Source of the DNA: DATLWN01 sp963764315
Lineage (GTDB): Bacteria > Pseudomonadota > Zetaproteobacteria > Mariprofundales > Mariprofundaceae
NCBI GenBank assembly: GCA_963764315.1
Contig: CAVXSB010000009.1
Location: forward strand, 248,001-312,000
DNA: 64,000 bases
Direction of reading: 5' to 3'
Shown here: positions 44,059-52,566 of the stretch, piece by piece
Layout of the letters: each line of letters opens with the position of its first letter
Position numbering within the stretch: the first letter of the stretch is position 1
Notes under the pieces: model-generated
What the model was told of the DNA's origin: nothing
Databases searched by the model: none
What the model saw: the letters and a program-made list of their open reading frames with translations, nothing else
Made by a program: the position numbers and the translations under genes

Positions 44059-46344
44059 TTAGTCGAGCAGCAGCTCCACGCGGCCCTCTTTCCCTCTGGC
44101 GTCGACCTGTGGTCGGCAGCTGAACAGGTGGGCCGGGTCGCCCCCGGCCGCGACCAGGGCCTTGATGATCTGCGAGGAGCGGCCGCTGGCCAGCGTTAAC
44201 AGGTTGTTGTAAGCCGAAGAGCCAGGCGTCGGCGCCGTGCCGGCCAGGAAATCGCCGCCTGCGGCCACGCCGCAGACCTGCAGCCGAAAATCTTTTTTCT
44301 TCATCAGCAGCGCGATCCTGGCGACATAGGCCTGGGCCTGCTCGGATAAGGCCGTGCTGCGCGGTGCGAAGACGATCGGCGTCAGCCTGGGCTTTGCAGC
44401 CTGGCCGATCATACCGGCCACCATGGAGATGGCGGGCATGATACTGCCGTAGGGCTGCAGCAGCATCGTGGCATAGCTGAAGGCCGCCGAGCGCATGGCC
44501 GATGTCAGAGCCTGATCGAAGGCGTCGCTCAGGTGGAAGTCGGGGTTGTCGAGGCGACCGGTGACCGGCACATCGAGGGCAATATCCCCGTTATCGTCGC
44601 GCAGGATGCGCACGGCCATGTCCAGTGGCATGCCCAGATTCAGGGCGTCTTTTCCGGGCTGGGTCGATGCAGCCAGCTCAAGGCTGCGGATGACAAGCTT
44701 GTTTTGGGCATCAATGGTGTCGTTCCTGATGTGCACCTGGCTGTCCAGGTCCATCTGCCCGGTTTTGATGCCGCTGCCGAAATCCCGCTCCACATAGCCG
44801 GATAGCATGGGCAAGCTGAGGCGCCTGATGGCCAGGGTGAGATTGGCTGCCGGTTTGGCGCGCTTCATTTCCAGGTCACCCTTGACGGTGAGCTGGCCCT
44901 GATCACCCAGTTTGAAGGCGGCATCCAGGGAACCGGGTTGCTTGCCGCCGAGGTCCAGCGAGGATAAGCGGAAGGATTCGACTTCCATATTGTTCCGGAA
45001 TGGCGGACGAACGGCATGGTCGGTCAGGGAGATTCTGCTTCCCTTGTCGATCGTCACAAGCCCGATCCGAATGTCGGCCGGAGCCGATGGCGTGGCGGTG
45101 GATGCTGCGGGGGGGCTGATGGTCTTCAGGCGGTTCAGAACGGCCATGCCATCCTTCCCATGCTGTAATGTAAGGTTCAGGCCCTGAACATCCAGGCGGT
45201 CCAGCTGCATGTGATCAGGTGAGGCGAACTCGCCACCGGTAGCGGTGATGCCGTCGACATGGCCGAGGGACTGGTCCGCCGTCGCGGGCAGGTCGATGCC
45301 ATGCAGCATCAGCTGTGAGAAGGCGGCATGCTGCGTGCCGGTCACGGAAAGACCGTCCATCGCCAGGCTTTTTATGACGCCCAGGCTCAGCCCGTCGGGG
45401 GCGTCGGCTCGCATATGGTCCAGCTTCAGGCCGCCGATATCGAGCCGGCCGTGGCGCAGTCGGATGGTGCCGGCGACGGCGGCATCGGCGCGGGCCTCGA
45501 TGCCGCCGGGCAGGGAGGTCAGGCGCAGGACATTGGCATCGATGCCGTCTGCCACCAGGTTCTCGGGGCCCTGCATGGCGATGCCGTAGATCAGGGCCTT
45601 GCCGACGGCAAGCGCCGCTTGCCCCTTGCTGGCCTGCAGGCTCAGTCCCTGCACCCGGATGGCGATATGCCGGCCGCCGGCTGCGCTCGTGGTATCCGCC
45701 GTGGCGGGCAGCATGAACTGCCCCCCGAGCCGCAACGACGAGATAGTGGCGTGGTCGTTTCCGGCGAAGACAAAACCTTGGCCGAACTGCATGTCCACGT
45801 TCAGCACCTGGGCGTCCGTACGCGACATGGAGGCCAGTGTCAGCGTCATATGTTCGATGGGTATGTCGGCCCGCAGCTCGCGGCCGGCCAGGACGATGTG
45901 CACCTGTTTCAGGTCGATCCGGCGTAATACCGCCTGCCATGGCCGTCCGCCCTGCGCCTTGTCAGTGCTTCTGGCGAGCGTCAGCCCGGATGGTGCCCAT
46001 GATCCGTCCGCCTGTTGCACCAGCTTCAGCTTGGCATGCTCGACGCTCAGCATGCGGATGTAGATGTGATGATGCCACACCGGCCACCAGTCGATGTCGA
46101 TGGCCGCCCGGCCGACGCTGAGACCTGCGCCTGCCTGCAGTCCCTGCACGGAAAGCCTTCCCAGCCAGGGATTGAGGCGTATGCGGTCGATCTTGGCGTG
46201 CGCGACGCCGTGGCCTTTTAGCCAGTGCAGAGCGTAGGCGCGGATCAGCGTCGGGGCAGCCAGTTGCAGGGCGCCGATGAGGGCGACGATGGCTACCAGT
46301 AGTAGCGTGATACGGTGTCTGACGATGTGCATAAACCTGGACAT
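44059..46344 (-). CDS. DUF748 / AsmA-like envelope protein
   Basis: 761 residues from the ATG at 46344 (GGAG upstream; 46359 is an alternative). One N-terminal membrane helix (about 12-30) is followed by AsmA-like long beta repeats (WLGRLSVQGLQAGAGLSVGRAAIDIDW..., LSGYVERDFGSGIKTGQMDLDSQVHI) and a C-terminal OmpA-like region (IVFAPRSTALSEQAQAYVARIALLM...). DUF748 proteins span the periplasm and are implicated in envelope lipid transport or integrity. Single gene. Confidence 0.8.
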   Translation of the reverse strand: MSRFMHIVRHRITLLLVAIVALIGALQLAAPTLIRAYALHWLKGHGVAHAKIDRIRLNPWLGRLSVQGLQAGAGLSVGRAAIDIDWWPVWHHHIYIRMLSVEHAKLKLVQQADGSWAPSGLTLARSTDKAQGGRPWQAVLRRIDLKQVHIVLAGRELRADIPIEHMTLTLASMSRTDAQVLNVDMQFGQGFVFAGNDHATISSLRLGGQFMLPATADTTSAAGGRHIAIRVQGLSLQASKGQAALAVGKALIYGIAMQGPENLVADGIDANVLRLTSLPGGIEARADAAVAGTIRLRHGRLDIGGLKLDHMRADAPDGLSLGVIKSLAMDGLSVTGTQHAAFSQLMLHGIDLPATADQSLGHVDGITATGGEFASPDHMQLDRLDVQGLNLTLQHGKDGMAVLNRLKTISPPAASTATPSAPADIRIGLVTIDKGSRISLTDHAVRPPFRNNMEVESFRLSSLDLGGKQPGSLDAAFKLGDQGQLTVKGDLEMKRAKPAANLTLAIRRLSLPMLSGYVERDFGSGIKTGQMDLDSQVHIRNDTIDAQNKLVIRSLELAASTQPGKDALNLGMPLDMAVRILRDDNGDIALDVPVTGRLDNPDFHLSDAFDQALTSAMRSAAFSYATMLLQPYGSIMPAISMVAGMIGQAAKPRLTPIVFAPRSTALSEQAQAYVARIALLMKKKDFRLQVCGVAAGGDFLAGTAPTPGSSAYNNLLTLASGRSSQIIKALVAAGGDPAHLFSCRPQVDARGKEGRVELLLD

Positions 46345-46402
46345 ACGCTTCTCCGGCATCGGGCGTATCCAGCATATACCATATTGCAGCGCGTGACATG
46401 AA

Positions 46403-46477
<75 letters not shown>

Positions 46478-46490
46478 GGGGTATGGAACG

Positions 46491-46515
46491 AAAAAAAAGG
46501 GGCCGAAAGGCCCCT
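46491..46515 (-). terminator. Intrinsic terminator after tRNA-Gly
   Basis: On the minus strand GGGGCC-TTTC-GGCCCC is followed by T8, five bases past the CCA end of tRNA-Gly and before tRNA-Cys, so the two tRNAs appear to be separate transcripts at least in part. Confidence 0.8.
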
Positions 46516-46519
46516 GATC

Positions 46520-46595
46520 TGGAGCGGGAAACCGGGCTCGAACCGGCGACCTCAACCTTGGCAAGGTTGCGCTCTACCAACTGAGCTATTCCCGC
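46520..46595 (-). tRNA. tRNA-Gly (GCC)
   Basis: 76 nt with encoded TCCA. GCGGGAATAGCTCAGTTGG at the 5' end, anticodon stem-loop CAACCTTGCCAAGGTTG gives GCC, T-arm CCGGTTCGAGCCCGG. Confidence 0.95.
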
Positions 46596-46736
46596 GGAGA
46601 GCGCGGCGAATAATGCCAAGCACGGCCATGCTGTCAAGCATCAAGAGACGAAGATTGTGCATGCGGAAGGGTGGAAGTTTTGTCATGATAGTCCCATCGA
46701 TGTGGCGAGGGGGAGTCCGAGCCCTAGGAGGACGGT

Positions 46737-48110
46737 TTGATCGACAAGGCAGAACGCAAGATATACATCCTCGATACCAATGTGCTGATCCATGATCCGA
46801 GTGCCCTGACGCGCTTCGACGAACATGACGTGGTGTTGCCCATCGCCGTGCTCGAGGAGATGGACAAGGTCAAGCGCGGCTTCGACGAGTTGGCGCGCAA
46901 CGTGCGCACCGTCTCTCGCCAGCTCGACGAGATCAGCGCCGATTGCCATGACCTGGACAAGGGCTGTCCGCTGCCCGGCGGCGGCTCGCTGTTCTTCGAA
47001 CTGAACCACCGGGCGCTGGATATCCTGCCGGAGTCGCTGGCCCGCGGCAGCGGCGACAATCGCATCATCGCCGTCACCATGTCGATGCAGAATGAGAATC
47101 CGGGCCGCGACGTCATTCTCGTGTCCAAGGACATCAACCTGCGCATCAAGGCGCGGGCGCTGGGGCTGACCGCCGAGGATTATCGCTCGGACAAGGCTGT
47201 CGACGATCTGTCGGTGCTGTGCAACGGCCGCGTCCAGCTCGACGAGGCAGGCTGGGAGGCCGGTGGCGACAAGATGCAGGTCGAGGACGTCGTCGAGGAC
47301 GGCAACCACGTCAGCCACTACCGCTTCGACTGGCCTGAGCAATTGGCGCTGCCGCACGTCAACGATTTTGTCGGTCTGCCCGGCGACAAGGAGCAGGCGC
47401 TGCGCTGCGTCGAGGTCGGGCCCGAGCGGCGCGTGCACCTGAAGGAAATGGGCTCCTACCGTGGCTCGCGCAATGCCGTATGGGGTGTGCAGGCACGCAA
47501 TGCCGAGCAGAACATGGCCATGAACCTGCTGATGGATCCGGGGCTCGACATGGTCAGCGTGCTGGGCCTGGCCGGCTCCGGCAAGACGCTTTTGACGCTG
47601 GCCTGCGGCCTGAACCAGACGCTGGACCTGGGCCTGTACGAACGCATCGTGGTGACGCGGGCGACGGTGCCGATGGGCCAGGACATCGGGTTCCTTCCCG
47701 GTACGGAGAAGGAGAAAATGGAGCCGTGGATGGGCGCCATCAGCGACAATCTGAAGCTGCTGCTCGGCAACGATTTCCACGGGCTGTCGGCGCTGGATCA
47801 GTACAAGATCGAGATTACCTCGCTGTCGTTCGCGCGCGGACGCACATTTACGAAGACATGGCTGATCGTCGACGAGGCGCAGAACCTGTCGCCGCACCAG
47901 ATGAAGACGCTGGTCACGCGCATGGGCGAGGGCTCGAAGATCATCATTCTCGGCAACAACGCCCAGATCGACACCCCGTACCTGACGGCCCACACCAACG
48001 GCCTGACGATGGCGGCGATGCGTTTCGCCGGCTGGCCGCATGCCGGCCACATCACGCTGCGTGCCAGTGAGCGCTCGCGCCTGGCCGCCTATGCCGTCGA
48101 GGTGATGTAG
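46737..48110 (+). CDS. PhoH2: PIN-domain ribonuclease fused to PhoH ATPase
   Basis: 457 residues from a TTG start with AGGAGG at ideal distance. PIN domain (1-140) with the acidic residues IYILDTNVLIHD, VLEEMDKVKRG, DNRIIAV and VILVSKDINLRIKA. PhoH ATPase (about 245-455) with Walker A VSVLGLAGSGKTLLT and Walker B TWLIVDEAQNLSP. PhoH2 enzymes couple ATP-driven RNA unwinding to cleavage. No small antitoxin-like gene precedes it here; tRNA-Gly is upstream. Confidence 0.9.
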   Translation: MIDKAERKIYILDTNVLIHDPSALTRFDEHDVVLPIAVLEEMDKVKRGFDELARNVRTVSRQLDEISADCHDLDKGCPLPGGGSLFFELNHRALDILPESLARGSGDNRIIAVTMSMQNENPGRDVILVSKDINLRIKARALGLTAEDYRSDKAVDDLSVLCNGRVQLDEAGWEAGGDKMQVEDVVEDGNHVSHYRFDWPEQLALPHVNDFVGLPGDKEQALRCVEVGPERRVHLKEMGSYRGSRNAVWGVQARNAEQNMAMNLLMDPGLDMVSVLGLAGSGKTLLTLACGLNQTLDLGLYERIVVTRATVPMGQDIGFLPGTEKEKMEPWMGAISDNLKLLLGNDFHGLSALDQYKIEITSLSFARGRTFTKTWLIVDEAQNLSPHQMKTLVTRMGEGSKIIILGNNAQIDTPYLTAHTNGLTMAAMRFAGWPHAGHITLRASERSRLAAYAVEVM

Positions 48111-48113
48111 GTT

Positions 48114-49640
48114 CTAGATTTCGGGCCAGCGGTCGCTGGCCTGCAGGAAACGGATGTCCTTTTCTTCGGGGCGGCGGTAAGCGGAAAGCTGCGCTTCGAG
48201 CACCGCCAGGTCCGCATCCGAGACATCTCCGCCCGCAGCGTCACGCGCGCATACGCGTCGGCGTAGTTCGGGGGCGGTCACATCCAGCCAGAGCAGCGAG
48301 AAAGGCAGGCCGCGCCCTTCGGCCAGGCGACGGGCCTGGTCGCGGTGCGTCGGGTCCAGGAAGGTGGCGTCGAGGATGACGCTGAATCCTGCGGCCAGGG
48401 CCGCGTCCGCGCCGCGCAACATTGCCGCATAGGTGGCCTCGGTCATCGCCGGCGTGTACAGCGGGAGCGTGCCCGCCGCCAATCGCTTGCGCGTGGCATC
48501 CGAGCGGATGACCAGCGCCCCTTCGGCGGCGAGTCCCAGCAATGCCAGGTGGCTCTTGCCGCTGCCGGACAGGCCGCCGACGGCCATCAGGCGCGGAGCT
48601 GTCGCCGGGGCGGCGTAAGCGGCGGCGAGGCGGAAGTAGGCGTCGGCCTCCCGGCGCTTGGCCGCGGCAGCATCCGCCGAAAGCCCCGTATCCTCGGACA
48701 ACAGCAGGGCGACCTTGCCGCGCACCCCGGCGCGGTAGAGCTGGTACAGAGGCAAGAGCGTCAGGCCTTCGTAGTCTCCGGTATGCTCGAGATAGCGCGA
48801 GACGAACCGCCACCCGAGTTCCGGATGTCCGCGGGCCTCGCAGTCCATGGCCAGGAAGGCGGTATCGTTCATGGTGTCGATCAGGCGCAGTTCGTCGTTG
48901 AATTCGATGCAGTCGAAGATGCGCGGACAATCTTCCACAAGGGCGATATTGCCCAGGTGCAGATCGCCGTGGCAGGCGCGGATATGGCCGTCCCGGATCC
49001 GTGCTGCGAGCTGCGGTTCCAGGCGTGTCAGCATTTGTGAGGCGCAGCGTTTCAGCTCGGCATGGCGATTGGGCATGCCGGGCATCTGCGCCAGCCGGCG
49101 CGCGGCCTCGAGGTTCTCGTCGATGTAATGGCGGAGTACCGTCGCGCTGCCGAAGCGGAGCCCCCTGGCCGCCTCGGCCGCGGCATGGAAGTCGGCGATC
49201 TGCACCGCCAGCGCATCCATCCACAGCGGATCGAAGCGCCCCGCGTCGATCTCGCGAGCCAGCAGCGCCTCGGGATCGAATTGGGCCATTTTCAGGCAAT
49301 ACTCGACGGCCTTGGTGTCATGGTTTCCGGTGCCCAGGCGGAATCTTCCGCCCTGCTTGCAGATGGGCAATACCGCCAGATAAAGCTCCGGGGCCAGGCG
49401 GCGGTTCAGTTCCAGTTCCTTGCGGCACATGGCCTGCCTTTTTTCCAGGGTGGAGAAATCGAGGAAGCCGAAATCGACCGGCTTTTTGATCTTGTAGGCA
49501 TAGTCGCCGGTCAGTACCACCCAGGATATATGGGTCTGGACCAGGCGGATATGGTGGGTGGGATGATCGTAGAATGCGGGCTGCAGCATGGCCGTGAGCC
49601 ATGCGGGTAATGGTGGGGCGGATGGTGCCGGAATGGGCAT
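48114..49640 (-). CDS. Aminoglycoside-phosphotransferase-like domain fused to P-loop kinase
   Basis: 508 residues. Residues about 1-330 form an APH-fold kinase (YDHPTHHIRLVQTHISWVVLTGDYAYKIKKPVDFGFLDF, catalytic HGDLHLGNIALVEDCPRIFDCIEF). Residues about 340-508 form an AAA_33/Zeta-type kinase with Walker A AVGGLSGSGKSHLALLGL and LIRSDATRKRLAAG. This two-kinase fusion is widespread and uncharacterised in proteobacteria. The gene ends 3 bases from the convergent phoH2 stop. Confidence 0.85.
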   Translation of the reverse strand: MPIPAPSAPPLPAWLTAMLQPAFYDHPTHHIRLVQTHISWVVLTGDYAYKIKKPVDFGFLDFSTLEKRQAMCRKELELNRRLAPELYLAVLPICKQGGRFRLGTGNHDTKAVEYCLKMAQFDPEALLAREIDAGRFDPLWMDALAVQIADFHAAAEAARGLRFGSATVLRHYIDENLEAARRLAQMPGMPNRHAELKRCASQMLTRLEPQLAARIRDGHIRACHGDLHLGNIALVEDCPRIFDCIEFNDELRLIDTMNDTAFLAMDCEARGHPELGWRFVSRYLEHTGDYEGLTLLPLYQLYRAGVRGKVALLLSEDTGLSADAAAAKRREADAYFRLAAAYAAPATAPRLMAVGGLSGSGKSHLALLGLAAEGALVIRSDATRKRLAAGTLPLYTPAMTEATYAAMLRGADAALAAGFSVILDATFLDPTHRDQARRLAEGRGLPFSLLWLDVTAPELRRRVCARDAAGGDVSDADLAVLEAQLSAYRRPEEKDIRFLQASDRWPEI

Positions 49641-49741
49641 GGGCCCAGCATAGCCGAAGCGTCCCTGCGCATCACGTCAGAAAGCCCTGTGCCGACCCAT
49701 CGGGCCGGGGCCGCGCCCGATGCGCGGCCCCGGCCTGTAGG

Positions 49742-49837
49742 TTAGCTGTTGTGCGCGACCTCGACGAAGTGCGCGAAGGACGTGACGCCGAAGAAGGTCA
49801 CGACGGCGGCACTGATGGTGTAGAAAAGCTCTTTCAT
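49742..49837 (-). CDS. 31-aa membrane microprotein, copy 1
   Basis: MKELFYTISAAVVTFFGVTS then FAHFVEVAHNS. One hydrophobic helix; AAGGGAGG upstream. It shares the frame MKELxYxxxAxxxTFFGxxxFAxFVE with the next two genes, and is the most divergent of the three (it lacks the MNG prefix). Confidence 0.7.
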   Translation of the reverse strand: MKELFYTISAAVVTFFGVTSFAHFVEVAHNS

Positions 49838-49877
49838 GGGAACCTCCCTTATCTTAGCTCTTGTTGGGTGCCGTGCC

Positions 49878-49976
49878 TTACTGCACGGACTCGACGAAGC
49901 CTGCGAAGGCAGTCATGCCGAAGAATGTGACAATGGCAGCAACCACCGAGTACCAGAGTTCTTTCATGCCGTTCAT
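49878..49976 (-). CDS. 32-aa membrane microprotein, copy 2
   Basis: MNGMKELWYSVVAAIVTFFG then MTAFAGFVESVQ. Differs from copy 3 at six positions, all in the helix and its flank. AAGGAGAC-type Shine-Dalgarno upstream. Transcribed leftward after copy 3. Confidence 0.75.
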   Translation of the reverse strand: MNGMKELWYSVVAAIVTFFGMTAFAGFVESVQ

Positions 49977-50015
49977 ATGCGTCTCCTTGTTGCGAATCTT
50001 GTTCGTGGGCGGTGC

Positions 50016-50114
50016 TTACTGCACGGACTCGACGAAGCTTGCGAAGCCGATCATGCCGAAGAATGTGACGATGGCGCCGATGACCGTATACCAGAGTTCT
50101 TTCATGCCGTTCAT
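50016..50114 (-). CDS. 32-aa membrane microprotein, copy 3
   Basis: MNGMKELWYTVIGAIVTFFG then MIGFASFVESVQ; preceded by AAGGAGACATAT. First in transcription order of three tandem paralogues. Short GG-containing helices of this kind are typical of small accessory subunits of respiratory complexes, and the neighbours are cytochrome genes, but no family is assigned. Confidence 0.75.
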   Translation of the reverse strand: MNGMKELWYTVIGAIVTFFGMIGFASFVESVQ

Positions 50115-50238
50115 ATATGTCTCCTTGGTCTATTCAAATTCGGCAGGCATGGGCCCGACCGATGAACGTGAACCTAGAGGATCAACATGGGGAGGGCATG
50201 AACCATTGATTAGAAAACGTTTATTTTTCAATGGCTTT

Positions 50239-50254
50239 GGTGATGTGCATCACC
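50239..50254. promoter_or_regulatory. 16-bp palindrome upstream of the microprotein genes
   Basis: GGTGATG-TG-CATCACC, 7-bp perfect arms, 125 bases upstream of copy 3 and just beyond the end of the lipoprotein gene. It could be a regulator site. An AT-rich CCATTGA...TCAATGG imperfect repeat (about 50203-50235) lies between it and the microproteins. Confidence 0.4.
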
Positions 50255-50263
50255 GGATCGGGC

Positions 50264-50656
50264 CTATTGTCCCGACACCTTCTCCAGCACGATCGGTGTC
50301 TGCTTCGGGAAGTTCAGGGTGATGCGCTCATGGGGTAGGTCCAGATCGAGCATGACCGGGCCGGTCCAGTAGCCGCCGGAATCGATGCCGATCCTGCCCT
50401 TGAGCATGTCGTAGGTGGTCAGGATCTGTACCGGCGGCTTGTGGTCCGGAAACATCAGTTTGACCGTGACGTCCGGGTAGAAGCGCATGGTGCCGGTGCC
50501 GTTGACCTGGCGCCATTGGCCGGCCAGTGCCGAGACGATCTGTGGCGGCGGGGTGTCGTCCGTCTGTGGCGTGCATCCGGATGCACCGAGGATGATGGCC
50601 ATGCCGATCAGGCAGCCGCGGATACCCATGCGCAGATGCGCTTGTAAACGATTCAT
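50264..50656 (-). CDS. Small lipoprotein
   Basis: 130 residues with a lipoprotein signal (AIILGASGC; Cys at about 28) and a beta-rich domain (WRQVNGTGTMRFYPDVTVKLMFPDHKPPVQILTTYD, GRIGIDSGGYWTGPVMLDLDLPHERITLNF). It is divergent from the cytochrome operon and upstream of the microproteins. Function unknown. Confidence 0.65.
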   Translation of the reverse strand: MNRLQAHLRMGIRGCLIGMAIILGASGCTPQTDDTPPPQIVSALAGQWRQVNGTGTMRFYPDVTVKLMFPDHKPPVQILTTYDMLKGRIGIDSGGYWTGPVMLDLDLPHERITLNFPKQTPIVLEKVSGQ

Positions 50657-50785
50657 GCCGGTTACTCCCATGCGTTTCATGCTGCAACGCGCAGCGCGGT
50701 TTTGTAAATGCCTGATCGTCGCATCGCTGCCGGCGGCGGGGCGGAGGTGGCATAAAAAGGGGTACTCGCTGCGCCAAAACGGGAC

Positions 50786-50813
50786 TTGCAAAGGGGGGCT
50801 TTACAAGGATAAT
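50786..50813 (+). promoter_or_regulatory. Candidate sigma70 promoter of the cytochrome c operon
   Basis: TTGCAA (50786-50791) and GATAAT (50808-50813) with a 16-base spacer. The ATG of the cytochrome gene is only 9 bases past the -10 element, so the transcript would be almost leaderless if this were used. Alternative upstream promoters are possible. Confidence 0.35.
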
Positions 50814-50822
50814 GCACAACCC

Positions 50823-51446
50823 ATGTCGGAACATTCATCAGTGAAAATGGGCGAGAAGGTGCTGTTCCTGGTGACGGCGATCTTTATCGCGCTGGCTGTC
50901 GTCGCCTTCGGTATCATGGAATACTTTCGGCACCACATGGACCATAAGATGTTTCCGGTGTATACCGATTATCATTTCTCCGCCGAAGGCAAGCGCGGCA
51001 TGGATGATTTCTTCCGCAAGGGAAACTGCACCGATTGCCACCGCGCCCTGAACAACGGCACCAATATGGGCCCGGGTGCGCTCCTCGACGGTGAGGGCTC
51101 CCGCCACAATTTCACATGGCTATACAATTTCCTCCGCGAGCCGGAGAAGTATTACGGCGGCCCGACGCTGGACCATGGTGCCGGCAAGGCGGCCGCCTAT
51201 GTGGCAGCCATGCCCGACAAGGACCTTCATGCCATGGCTACATGGCTGTCCGAGTTGCAGACAAAGCGGGGATCCGTGATTTCGCCGGATGCGCCCAAGG
51301 GCAGGAATCCGTTCATCGATTCGATGGTCAAGCATTTCGCGCCGGATAGCTGGAAGGACGGCGACTACAGGGATATGCGCCATCCGAATCGGCCGGACAA
51401 GTTGGAAGCTGGAGCCGCCAGTCATTCGGGGAGTAAGAAGCAATGA
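50823..51446 (+). CDS. Membrane-anchored monohaem cytochrome c, NorC-like
   Basis: 207 residues. N-terminal helix (about 12-32) anchors a periplasmic class I cytochrome c with one CTDCH at 69-73 (FFRKGNCTDCHRALNNGTNMGPG). The architecture, a short cytoplasmic tail, one helix and one haem domain with the CTDCHR...MGPGALL pattern, resembles NorC and other small oxidase donors. It begins a four-gene unit joined by 4-base overlaps and would pass electrons to a membrane partner. The C-terminal 50 residues are a charged extension. Confidence 0.85.
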   Translation: MSEHSSVKMGEKVLFLVTAIFIALAVVAFGIMEYFRHHMDHKMFPVYTDYHFSAEGKRGMDDFFRKGNCTDCHRALNNGTNMGPGALLDGEGSRHNFTWLYNFLREPEKYYGGPTLDHGAGKAAAYVAAMPDKDLHAMATWLSELQTKRGSVISPDAPKGRNPFIDSMVKHFAPDSWKDGDYRDMRHPNRPDKLEAGAASHSGSKKQ

Positions 51447-51955
51447 GCGATAAGCCTTGGGAAACTGACGAGCAGTATATCCGCTTAACGATGTGGTTCG
51501 TGTATGCGTGCATCATCTACAGCATCATCGGGTTCTCCTGGGGAGCGCTGATGGGTGGTATCCCCGAGTTCCGGCGCTTCGTCGACGAACGCATGTTCGG
51601 CAAGATGATCGTGCTGGCGCATTCGCATATCAATCTTCTGGGCTGGGTGGAGATGGCGATCTTCTCGGCCGTGTATTTCACGGTGCCGCGCCTGGTCAAG
51701 CGCCCCATCTACAGTATCAAGCTGATGAAGGTGCATTTCTGGATGCATAACTTCGGTCTGCTGGGTCTCGTCACGTTCTTCACCGCCGCCGGCCTGATCG
51801 GTGGTATGAGCAGCCTGCATATGCCGCCTGACCAGGTGGAGGTGCTGGTGCGGCCGTGGCTGGAGATGGTGGGTGTGTTCGGCAGCCTCGTGCTGTTGGC
51901 CAACTGCATCTGGGGCTACAACATCTACCGCACGGCATGGGGCTGGAATAAGTGA
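51443..51955 (+). CDS. 4-TM protein resembling the C-terminal third of CcoN
   Basis: 170 residues with four helices (about 12-35, 52-78, 95-122 and 140-162). LAHSHINLLGWVEMAIFSAVYFTVPRL followed by IYSIKLMKVHFWMHNFGLLGLV aligns with helices X-XI of CcoN (GHVHSGALGWVGMISFGALYYLIPRL...YSTKLIEVHFWIATIGI), keeping the two haem-ligand histidines of the HxH motif. The end NCIWGYNIYRTAW matches the CcoN tail. It lacks the other CcoN helices and so cannot be an oxidase by itself; a haem-b electron carrier, sensor or assembly role is possible. Overlaps neighbours by 4 bases on both sides. Confidence 0.75.
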   Translation: MSDKPWETDEQYIRLTMWFVYACIIYSIIGFSWGALMGGIPEFRRFVDERMFGKMIVLAHSHINLLGWVEMAIFSAVYFTVPRLVKRPIYSIKLMKVHFWMHNFGLLGLVTFFTAAGLIGGMSSLHMPPDQVEVLVRPWLEMVGVFGSLVLLANCIWGYNIYRTAWGWNK

Positions 51956-52566
51956 CGGGACGCCTGTCGTCGCTCCTGGCTGTGGCATCAGCGTTGTTGC
52001 TGCTTGCCGGCTGCGACGATATGACCGGCCAGGGCATCCTGAAGGTGGGGATGAAGGCGCCGCTGGTGAAGACCAAGACGCTGGCGGACGTCGGCGGGGA
52101 TATGGGGCGCATCACCAGCTACCACTGGCCCAACCCGCTCATGTACAAGTATTCCGAGATTCAGGCGCTTTCCATGCACAAGCCCATCATCATCGAGTTC
52201 GCCACGCCGGCGCACTGCACCGAGTGCGATGAGCAGATGGAGATGCTGAAGATGGTCATGGCCAAGTACGGCGACAAGATCATCGTGTTGCACATGGACG
52301 AGTACTACAATCCCGAGGCCTTCAATGTGTTCAAGGTGCGCGGCGAGCCCTGGACGGTGCTCATCGGCAAGAACGGCTATGTGCGCCGCATCTACCCGGG
52401 GCGTACGCTGCATGGCGAGATTTCGCCGATGATTGCCAAGCTGCTCAAGGAGCCGTGGCCGCCCGTTAAGCCCAAGCCGGCAACGACGAAGGGCAAGAAG
52501 TCCGTGCCGGCCCAGAAAGCTGCGGCGCAGGCGGTCGGACAAGCCAAGCAAGTGGCCGCCAAATGA
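51952..52566 (+). CDS. Thioredoxin-fold lipoprotein
   Basis: 204 residues from a GTG overlapping the previous stop. Lipoprotein signal (LLLLAGCDD, Cys at about 20). A thioredoxin domain contains PAHCTECDEQMEMLKMVMAKYG with the CTEC redox pair, a FKVRGEPWTVLIG block with the cis-Pro position, and a lysine/alanine-rich tail. A cytochrome c maturation or CuA/CuB-assembly (TlpA/SCO-like) function is likely, given the neighbours. Confidence 0.75.
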   Translation: MTGRLSSLLAVASALLLLAGCDDMTGQGILKVGMKAPLVKTKTLADVGGDMGRITSYHWPNPLMYKYSEIQALSMHKPIIIEFATPAHCTECDEQMEMLKMVMAKYGDKIIVLHMDEYYNPEAFNVFKVRGEPWTVLIGKNGYVRRIYPGRTLHGEISPMIAKLLKEPWPPVKPKPATTKGKKSVPAQKAAAQAVGQAKQVAAK

